A stretch of DNA of 64,000 nt from Asparagopsis taxiformis (taxonomy: Eukaryota; Rhodophyta; Florideophyceae; Bonnemaisoniales; Bonnemaisoniaceae). The DNA lies in NCBI GenBank assembly GCA_030407315.1, contig JALQPE010002849.1:1-64000 (forward strand), given 5' to 3'. Of this stretch, positions 55,249 through 64,000 are shown piece after piece (within the stretch, counting starts at the first letter, position 1; each line of letters begins with the position of its first letter). Under the pieces are notes generated by a model, which worked only from the letters and a program-made list of their open reading frames with translations, had not been told where the DNA came from and did no database searches. A program made the position numbers and the translations under genes.

Positions 55249-57854
55249 GAAATTAGTATAGATCGTTCTGATAGACTCCCTAATCATAGATGAATTAAAC
55301 AGTAGAGAACAATTGGTAGCTTTTCACGCGCACATTTACGAGCAATATAGACATGGCTCTCATCCTTCATAAGAGAGACCTTGCTAGCCGAAAAACCAAA
55401 CTCTCATATCGAAACATCCACACACCACTTGACCTCCTGCCGCAGAGGGACGGCACAACCATATGTTGCTTTCCTGTGCGTGTACGCTATTTCAGGGCTC
55501 ATTCATTAATTGTTTTCACGTCTCGACGCGACAACAGCCGCAACCACCCATAAGCGCGCCCTGGTGGTCGCCTGTCGTGCGAAGCGTGCCAAACAGCTCT
55601 TCCGCACGCTGTCCAAGCCCGTTCAGCAAGCTCTTTCCGCTGCCCTCTGCTATATGCGATATGCGACCCGCATATGTATTCGCCTACCAGCTGTTGCTCG
55701 ACGCCGCGCGCTTCCTGTGCTTGCTCATCGTCTCGCATGCGTCTCATACCGCGCAGGAGAGCGAGGTGCGTCAGTTTCGTGACTTGGCCACCAGGTGTCA
55801 GCACGCGGCTACTAGAGCTGGATTAGTCAGTTTATCCCTGTTTTTTACGCACTGGAGCAGTTGGCACGTCTGGTCGTTTCGGAGGAGGAGCATGCGGTTT
55901 CTTGTGCCGCTGAGGAGGTTTCTGAGGCAGCGAGAGTTTTCAAATTTGAACGTAGCGTTCTTGCAGATAAGGCGACGAGTATTCGAGCCCAGAGGAGCTT
56001 GAGAAAACAGGTTTTACTCAGGCCTAATTGAACGAATGTTTACGTGCGCTGTTTGTCATTTCTTTTGTACTTTGTTTCATCCCATTGCTAGCTGTACAAC
56101 AGCTTTGGGTCACCATGATTGATGGCGGCGTTGGTACGTCGCGTCGGTTGACGTTTTTGTCAACTTGGGTTGAAACATGCATGCCTACCTTTGTTCGACT
56201 AATGTTATCAGTAAACGTCAACACAATATCTATATACACAGCGCCAAAAACCGTAGCACACGCCATATGTTTATCACGCAACCGCTCCATTACTTACATG
56301 CACACACGCTGTAAGACTGTAATGACGGACGCCATATGTATTGTCTTTTGCAGCGAGATGAGTGAATTTGTCGAGGAAATCTAGGAACGCATCGGAGACA
56401 ATCTCCGCAAACTGGTCCAACAACATCTGCACCTTGGCACCGTGGCCAAGTTCAATGAACCATACGCCGTCTGGGAACTTTTGCTTTTCATGCGCCCTAA
56501 TGAGGCCAATCAACGTGTCGGATGTCTTCCACGTGTCTATATCTTGTTTGCGGACACTACACATACTCTATTCCTATTCGACTTGTCTCATGGTAGAACA
56601 AGTGCCATACACAAAGTACACCCGGACCACGGTTCGTGTACACTGTGCCATGATGTATCATGCGTACACTAGCACTAAATGCAGGGCATAGTGTACTCGT
56701 TCGAACCAACTGTTGCACCCGGGCGGGAGCAAATTTCTTCGTTCAGTACCGGCCCGACACCGCCCTCCAAGTTCAGTGAAGACTACCACCAGTCGAGCCC
56801 AAGTCATCCAGTGTGTAGCCGCTTTCCGATTGTTCCAAACACGAAACAGGCGTTTGCAATGACGCCAAATGACTTCCAGTCGCAAACTAAACATGCTGCC
56901 ACGATGCGTTCGATGACTGCATTCCCAGCGCCCCCTCCGTAGGCAGCATCCATCACCTGATCAACTCGCAGTCCACAACTGAACAGAACCTACAGCCTCA
57001 AATTCCGCCCACAAAATCTATCGTACGCCGTTGTGCAGGATTTCTGCAAGAGGGAATGATACTTCAGCCTGTGACTGCACGCGCGTACAGACACATTGTT
57101 TGCGTTCAGCCCGTGCGTCCGACGCAGCCTGTGAGACGATAGGAAACGGATTTTTGCGGGATATAATACAGCAATAGCTTAGTTGCTCCCATGCATAGTC
57201 TACGACCTTCGTTGCGCTCGTTCTCAGCAATATTCCAAGTCCATCGTTATCCATTTGGCGACTACAATTGCGGAATGGATTTCAGATCTCTGCATGCAAA
57301 GTGGAGTGGATAGCCACTTGACAATCATCCCTCGCTAGTGTAGTTTGCACATATACGGGCACTTTGGCCGACATAGCGTTCTGCATACCTTTGTTTCACT
57401 TTCGCCAACGGCCGTCATAGGCGGACACCTGTTCCGTCCAGCAAGTAGTGATCTATCCAAGCATGGCTACTCACAACTCGAAGACGAGCGCATTGTCCGA
57501 GTCCACTGTTCCGCTGCACTTTCATAGTAGCGCTACACGTCGATGGGGTCGGCCAGTATAGCGCACTGCTGCACTCTACCCATCCCTACAACGTTACACT
57601 ACCTCCAATCTATGTACTACAGAATTCCATACGCATTCCACGACTTGCCCTACTACAAATTGTCACTGCACAATAATAAATGCATTCGCGGGGTGCGTCA
57701 ACGGATCAGCACCTCTGCTGGTTTCCAGACGCATCCCGGTCTCCACGATCGTGTTCAATCTCAATCTCGTCTATAAACCTGTCCTGTTCCCTTATTTTGC
57801 ACTGCCCTCATCTTTCAACTTTTCTGACATCTACAGAGCAGGTGCCACTGAAAG
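55249..57854. other. relic-like sequence, no gene recognised
   Basis: Several overlapping frames (55463-56002, 56028-56700, 56679-56942) look weakly coding but change frame and meet stops. For example, an A/R-rich stretch at 55510-55782 is followed in another phase by EVSEAARVFKFERSVLAD at about 55910-55970. I cannot assign any to a family. Probably old transposon debris. Confidence 0.4.
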
Positions 57855-58206
57855 TGTTGGTGAAAAGAGTGATCAGTGCGACACTCACTGCGCAACTGTC
57901 TGCTTACAGAGCCATGACAACATGTCAACTCCAAGACAGTGTGAAGGAGACACTAAAATCTCCACGTGGCTGTCTCCTTCGAAGTACGACACAGCGCAAG
58001 ACAGTGATAACCCTAGAGATAGATCCATTGCGGAAGCCAGCGAGCTCGCAACCCAAAAGGGAAGCATCTAGAGACAGTTTCGAGTTCAGTATTTAAGTGG
58101 TAGGTGTAGAACACCCTCCAACAACTAAAGCAAGAAAATTAACAACAAGAAAACATCAACCAAACCACACCAATCGCCAAGGCAAATATTAGAGAAAACC
58201 TCTAAC

Positions 58207-58307
58207 TCTCCCAAGGGAGAAACACTCCTGCTTCCAAGGAAGCGACCCCGCCTTCAAGGAGGCAACCCACCGCCTTCAAGGAGGCACCCATCACTCCCAA
58301 GGGAGAA
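58207..58307 (+). promoter_or_regulatory. AA-spaced mini-hairpin cluster in the copia LTR
   Basis: Five short inverted repeats with an AA spacer follow each other: CTCCCAAGGGAG, CTTCCAAGGAAG, GCCTTCAAGGAGGC twice, and CTCCCAAGGGAG. They lie about 190-290 bp before a TATA-like palindrome GGTTATATAACC (58487-58498). A role as repeated activator sites is inference. Confidence 0.4.
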
Positions 58308-58486
58308 TAATTGACCGCAGTGCGTCACTGCCTGCAACCGAATTATAGGAAACGTGTCTAACACTTTCTGACACACAACTATCAAAAGAAACAATTCAGA
58401 ATCCCACATCACTTCGAAGTAAGTGGGTCTGGAAACTCACTGGATAAGGAACGAACACATTCCTGAACCAATACCTCTGCACAAGT

Positions 58487-58498
58487 GGTTATATAACC
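58487..58498 (+). promoter_or_regulatory. TATA-like box in the copia LTR
   Basis: GGTTATATAACC lies about 50 bp before the gag ATG, near the inferred LTR end. It is suitably placed for a TATA box only if the transcript starts close to the gag start, so this is tentative. Confidence 0.35.
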
Positions 58499-58549
58499 CT
58501 GCATTCAACTCTGTCGAACTACACACATCATCAAGCCTTGGATTCCAAA

Positions 58550-60546
58550 ATGAGTTCAAAACTGTACGCCCCTCCTGCCCCGGGAACCAGAGCGGCTAAA
58601 TATCTCATGATCAAAGATGTAAAACTTTGTGACCACCCCATGGCGAAATCATGTATTAAGGAACTGGAACTAATCGATCCGGACTCAAAGGTCGTCGATT
58701 ACGTCATATATGTTATGACAAAGATACTACAAGGAGATGCACTACCGGAAGACAGCAAGAACGAACTGTTTAATGATCTCACGGCTGACTTACTGGGAGA
58801 CGAAGCAGTCTTAGCTGAAAAAAAGCTGTTTTACATCCTACGCAACGTACTATTAATGGTCGGAGCAGAAGTTCGCAGCGGCAAAGGCAACCCAATCGTC
58901 ACTGCAGTGCTAGAAACTATATTTCCTGCAGGCACAGAAGGAAACGCGCATGTTACAGCCAGACAGAAGGCAATATCTGAGCGCCAACGAAACGGAGACG
59001 CGTTCTCAATCGATAACGCCCGTGCCCGAGAGGAATCAAGCCACGAAGCAAACGGAACGAAGGAACCGAATAACTCACCGATGAAGGGCCCTATAACGCG
59101 CCAACACACGGCTAATGAAAGTGACGTACAGGATTCGTCATCACCACCAGCTAACCTCCCCAATGCTGAAGATATAGTGACCAACATCGAAACACCAGAG
59201 AAGAGGAAACCCCGAAAGAATAATTCCCAAACCCAATCGAGGAAACAGAACTCCCGTGAAACGCTGGATGGCGACAATAGTGACCAATATCCTAGCGAAA
59301 GCGAACCGGACGATGAGACTTATGTCCCTACGGATACCAAAAACTGGAAAGGACGCAGACAAGTCGAGCAGTCCAGATCACAGTCATATGACTTAGCCAG
59401 CAACAAAAGTCGCGTTGCGCTAATGGTGAAGGACAAATGCTTTACCGGAGCACCAGACACTGGAACGGACTTCTATACGATGTCAAAAACATTCGAAGCG
59501 GCCTGCATTCAGCAAGAGCTACCACTAGATGAAGCTACAGACGTCCTATGGCATTGCTTAGACGGAGACGCCAAGCGATTCTACTTTGAGCACATACAAG
59601 GAAAGAGAATGACTCTCACCGAGACATTTGGCCTCTAAAAAGCCAGTTCGATACCTTGCATCATCAAAGCCAAGCCCAATCTTATGTCAATAGCATCACC
59701 ATGCAAGCCATCCGATGCGAAAAAGGATGCAACGATATTGAAGCGTTACGAATCGTCCATCAACGGCTGTCTGAAACGTTACCGAAGTGCGGACAGATCT
59801 GTCGCAGCGACGAGTACAAAATATTGACTCTCGAGCGAATCGTCAAATACGAATCATGGGCAGCGAACGTAATAACTACCCAATCGGCTAACCTCAACCT
59901 TGCGTACTCGAGCTTCTACACAATGCTTTGCACCGCCGCAAATTTACACGTTGAGAAATCAGCTACCAGTTCGGCTAACGACGAACAGACCACAGAGGAG
60001 AACAAGCAGATTGCAGCAATTCCGATACATTATGGGTCAACATACGGCGTGAATGACTCACAACACTATGGGAAGAGAAGCGGGGAAGCCAAGAAGATTT
60101 TCCATCGACGTGGAAACCGACCCGAAAACCGCTCGCAAAATTTCCGGAACAACCGGCGCACTCCAGAGCAGATGGAAACTCGGAAGTCTCGCACCCGTTG
60201 TCACTACTGCGGCGAGCTTGGCCATTGGCGAGAGGAATGCAAGAACAGAGATCGGACATTGGCCGACGTCGTTCGAGCACGCCTAAGCGAAAAAGCAGAC
60301 CTGCAGCCTCTCACAGCCTTCGCTGAAGTTCTCGGAGAAATTGTACAACACGAGGACGAGTACCACGAATACGTCACCATGTGTTCGCCCGAATCACGCA
60401 TAGAAGAAAGCCAAAATAGTCACGTGGAACTCATGAACGACGTATTATACAGCAACGAAGAAGCGGAAGCATGCGCGACAGATATATTCAACCAAATCGC
60501 AGCCGATTCTGGGAGTCGACAACATTTTCAGGATGGGGGAGCTTAA
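58550..60546 (+). pseudogene. copia gag with one frameshift
   Basis: Start chosen at ATG 58550 (MSSKLYAPPAPGTRAAKYL). The first frame ends at 59638 after the capsid-like core (FTGAPDTGTDFYTM, LWHCLDGDAKRFYFEHIQGK). A single-base shift near 59628 leads into the second frame (LKSQFDTLHHQSQAQS) that carries the CCHC knuckle CHYCGELGHWREEC (about 60200-60240) and ends at TAA 60544-60546. A P/K-rich linker in the third frame (about 60550-60780) probably continues towards pol. Function: particle formation and RNA packaging. Confidence 0.8.
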
Positions 60547-60714
60547 GTGAGGACCCCTCCTCCACAAACAACTGCGATAACACGCATATTGACGACGAAA
60601 CCGTCAAGACAAACACCTCACAAAGACCCACACTCCCCGACAACGGCTTACAACTAAACCAGGAGACTTGCCGACCACCTCCGAAACCGCCACCAAAGGT
60701 GAATTCACAATTCG

Positions 60715-63700
60715 ATGAATATTTCAGTCTACAGCCAAAATTCAAACTCATCTCGCGCTCTATCAACCACTCAGAAAAACAAAAAAACACATCTAGAACA
60801 CCACGTCCCGACGCCAACTTGGAAATTGAGACACGACACCGGAAGGAAAGACAACGGGAAATTCCTAGGCGCGCTTATCGACACAGGCGCACAACGCTCA
60901 GTCATCGGCGAAGCCCAGGCACTTGCTTATTGCAACCAACATGGAATACCCTATCAACCATCAAAGTCATACAACAAATTCCGATTTGTGTCACTTTTGA
61001 AAACTTCACTTGGGAAGATCCCCATTCTCATAACCACACCAAACGGGTTACTCCGCATGAATGTCGATATTGTCAGAGAAGACATACCACTCCTGATGGG
61101 TATCAATTTCATGGATGAAAACGGTTTGCAATTCCTCTCCGTAAGAAATGAGCTTCAATGCGTACATGACGACTGGACAATGCCCGTCACACGACGCGGT
61201 GGACACAGATACCTATGTTGGGAACCGATATCAAGCGTGATGTTCAACAAGGCACAACTATTGAGATTGCATCAACACTTACTACATCCAAGCGTGCAGA
61301 AACTTTACAACCTCCTTCAGCGAGCGAAACCAGAAGATATGACTCCGAATACCAAGGAAATTCTGCAAGAAATTACGAGTAATTGCGAACAATGCATCAG
61401 ATTCTCGAACAGACCGATCACATTCCGCGTTCGTGACGACGAAAAATTGCGCTTTAACCAAGAACTAATGCTGGACATCATGTACCTACCAACGAAAAAT
61501 GGAAGACAAACACCAGTACTACATATGGTGGACGCCGCCACCCGCTTCAGCGCTGCATGTATGCTGCACAAAGTCAATGTCTCAGCAGTATGGAACGCCT
61601 TCTTAAGGAACTGGTCTACCATGTACGTGGGATACCCAGAATCCATGTTGACAGACCAGGGATCAGTCTTCGTATCAGCAGAATGGAAGTACGCATGCGA
61701 AGTGCAGAACATAGAACTACGCAACACAGGAACAGAGAGTCATAATTCATTGGGAGCAGGTGAAAAATATCACCACACACTGCGAACAATCTATCTCAAA
61801 GTCCAAGCCGACTTCCCATCCGTCGACGACGCTACACTACTCGCGATATCAGTGAAGGCGATGAATGATACCGTCGGACCGGAAGGACTCGTCCCGTCAC
61901 TACTAGTCTTCGGCGCCCTTCCTCGATTACCAACCATATCGCCCCGTGACTATCCATCACACAAGGAACGTATGCGCGCCATGATAGTGGCACGAAACGA
62001 ACACGAGAAGATAGTTGCACGAAACAGAGTAAGAGTCGGCATATCAAGACGGCCACCACCTTCCGCAAATTACGACATTATGCCAGGCGACTTTGTGTAC
62101 GTCTACCGCGAACGAATCAAGGCCTTTACAGGACCCCACCTTGTCGCAGAAGCGAATGGAAAAGAACTAAGAATACACGTCGGCGATCAAAGGGGGCCGA
62201 GACCATTCAATATAGCGCAAGTCAAGCCGGCACCTATCAGCCGAAGAGATGACACTGCAGCATCCATTGGATACACAAACCACTCCCGTCCGCAATCGAA
62301 TATCATGCACACTGAAACCTTGCCCGCAGGAGACCCACGTGAGTACCTGTTCGATGATGCGAAACGCAACGAGCTCCTCGGATTAATTGAGAAAGGCACA
62401 TTTCGGATTGTACTTAAAGAGGACATGGAGAAAGAAGGACATAATCTGAACGTTATCCCGTCAAGATTCGTATTAACCATCAAGGAAAACGATGGCATAA
62501 CAAAGTACAAAGCGAGGTTTGTACTAGGCGGCCACAAGGATCGTGACAAGAACACGATAGTCCACAACTCTACTACGCTCAGACATTCATCCGTTCGTGT
62601 CTTGATGGCACTTGCCACTATAATGGGATTCGACATCTGGTCATCAGACTTCACCCAAGCGTACCTTCAGGCTGGCGCGAAATTACAGCGAAAAGTCTTT
62701 ACCCGACCCAACATCCTCAATTTGGCACAAAACGAACTACTGCAAGTTATACTACCCCTTTACGGACTCACCGATTCTGGTGACTATTGGCACGAAACGA
62801 TTACCAAGTTCCACCTTAATGAACTCCGCATGAAACAACTAGCTGGGGATTTCTCATTCTTCTTCCAAAGCAGCCAATCGGCTAATCTCAATGTCAGGTG
62901 CATATGTTGATGACATCCTCCAAGCATCACTCCCCTCTGACAAACCGAAACTACAGAAATTGATGCAAGAAAACTTTGACATAAGGCTGAATGGCGAAAA
63001 GGACTTCACATTTACCGGCATACAATGCAGCACTTCTGACAGTCTGTTGCGAACCATGACACAACGCGACTATATCGGCCGACTAAAACTACTGACGTCA
63101 GACACCAACTTCGCTACTTTTCGCTCTATGCGACACAAGCTAGCATGGGTAACCAACACGCGTCCGGACATCGCGTGCGCTGTTTCAATGCTGACCCAAG
63201 TGACGGAAAGAAACTTTGGCCAGGAATCAATTCGCGAAGCGAACAAAATTATCAAACACCTTCAGAAAACTCAAGAGATCTCCCTGAATTATCCTAAGCT
63301 CGACATGGAGACGCTTAGAATACTGATTTATACGGACTCAAGCTTCAAACAACGCACGGACAATCGCTCTCAACTTGGATATATTATCATTTTTCTGATG
63401 CCTCTAACAAGTGCAGCATTCTACATTACGCCTCTATTAAGAGCAAACGTATTGTACGCTCAAGTATGGCTGGAGAAACACTGGCATTTTCGGCGGGATT
63501 CGACGCTGGATTCATCCTGAGACATGACATTGAACTCATGACAGGAATGAAAATCCCTATAATAATGTTGACGGACTCAAAATCACTCTTTGACGTGCTA
63601 ACTCGCGCAAAGTATACAACGGAAAAACGGTTAATGGTTGACATAGCCGCCGCACGAGAAGCCTACAACGATCACGTCATCTCTAACATTGCTCTCATAG

Positions 63701-63878
63701 ATTCCGCCGATAACCCAGCCGACGCCCTCACCAAAATCGGACACAATTCGGCGCTGCAAAATCTATTACGCACTCATCGCATATCACACCCCATCATCCA
63801 GTATGTGATAGAAAACCAGTTGCACGCGAGCAAATTACAACCAGATCCAGCGCAGTTCGGTCTTCCAAAAGGGGCATG
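60715..63878 (+). pseudogene. copia pol: protease, integrase, RT, RNase H
   Basis: The first frame (60715-62910) has the protease motif ALIDTGAQRSVIG, a GAG-pre-integrase-like HxxxH/CxxC segment (LHQHLLHPSVQKL...CEQCIRF), integrase acidic residues (MLDIMYLP, MLTDQGSVF, GAGEKYHHTLR) and the RT start (ARFVLGGHKDRD, WSSDFTQAYLQAG, LPLYGLTDSGDYWH). A shift near 62895 continues with AYVDDIL (catalytic YVDD) and RHKLAWVTNTRPDIA. A second shift near 63385 continues with SDASNKCSILHYASIKSK and RNase H (SSMAGETLAFSAG, LTDSKSLFD), open into the 3' LTR. Domain order is copia. The shifts are single-base, and with near-identical LTRs they may be sequence errors or fresh mutations. Confidence 0.88.
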
Positions 63879-64000
63879 TGTTGGTGAAAGAGTGATCAGT
63901 GCGACACTCACTGCGCAACTGTCTGCTTACAGAGCCATGACAACATGTCAACTCCAAGACAGTGTGAAGGAGACACTAAAATCTCCACGTGGCTGTCTCC
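63879..64000 (+). repeat. 3' LTR of the copia element (partial)
   Basis: The first 122 bases of the LTR, identical to 57855 onward except for one A in an A-run. The rest lies outside the window. Confidence 0.93.

Larger units (their letters stand above)
57855..58530 (+). repeat. 5' LTR of the copia element (end approximate)
   Basis: The start is certain (TGTTGGTG, shared with 63879). The end is inferred at about 58530 (ACACATCA) because TTGGATTCC at 58538 could be a primer-binding site and gag begins at 58550. The other end cannot be checked inside the window. Confidence 0.75.
57855..64000 (+). mobile_element. Ty1/copia LTR retrotransposon, runs off the window
   Basis: LTRs at 57855 and 63879 begin TGTTGGTG. 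Over the 122 bases visible the two differ by a single-base indel, implying recent insertion. Between them lie gag with a zinc knuckle, protease, integrase, reverse transcriptase and RNase H in copia order (integrase before RT). A polypurine tract, AAAAGGGG, precedes the 3' LTR (63867-63874). Several frameshifts interrupt gag and pol. Confidence 0.95.

Overview
This window reads as a gene-poor, transposon-packed stretch of a eukaryotic nuclear genome. The evidence is Ty3/gypsy and Ty1/copia LTR retrotransposons, a PIF/Harbinger transposase with its Myb/SANT-like partner, a DUF7869-type transposase, tandem repeats and fragments of protein kinases and a DUF676 lipase, with no operons and no ribosome-binding-site spacing. 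The mix and the low intron density suggest an alga, and I lean towards a red seaweed, but nothing here proves the lineage.

Layout. 1-4.2 kb: a partial reading frame at the left edge, GC-rich low-complexity DNA, and a broken coiled-coil gene on the minus strand. 4.27-8.15 kb: an element bounded by inverted repeats that carries a decayed gene for an adenine-type DNA methyltransferase joined to a SET domain. 8.2-10.4 kb: repeats. 10.7-14.7 kb: a gene joining a ParB-like domain to an Fe(II)/2-oxoglutarate dioxygenase. 15-19.7 kb: repeats, a strand-asymmetric island and a solo gypsy LTR with a perfect 5-bp target duplication. 19.7-35.6 kb: a Myb/SANT-like transposon gene split by a 14.6-kb CACTA-like insertion (13-bp terminal inverted repeats, GACAGT subterminal arrays). 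That insertion contains palindromic satellites and relics of a lipase, a kinase and possibly ARM repeats. 35.6-40.1 kb: a kinase relic, a decayed NAK-type pseudokinase/ANTH-like gene and a Harbinger transposase. 42.2-46.8 kb: a truncated Ty3/gypsy element. 46.9-55.3 kb: a DUF7869 transposase, an intact 946-residue ParB-like/DNA methyltransferase gene and an internally deleted DUF7869 relative. 57.9 kb to the end: a copia element with young-looking LTRs.

Main message. Three loci in different mobile contexts encode DNA- or chromatin-modification domains: ParB-like plus methyltransferase (intact), methyltransferase plus SET, and ParB-like plus dioxygenase. This suggests mobile DNA carrying its own epigenetic writers and a possible eraser. 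A second theme is a large number of long, nearly loop-free palindromes in unrelated sequence, some recognisable as fresh inverted duplications. Many genes are frameshifted. Part of that may be sequencing error in homopolymers, so 'pseudogene' calls should be read with that in mind.
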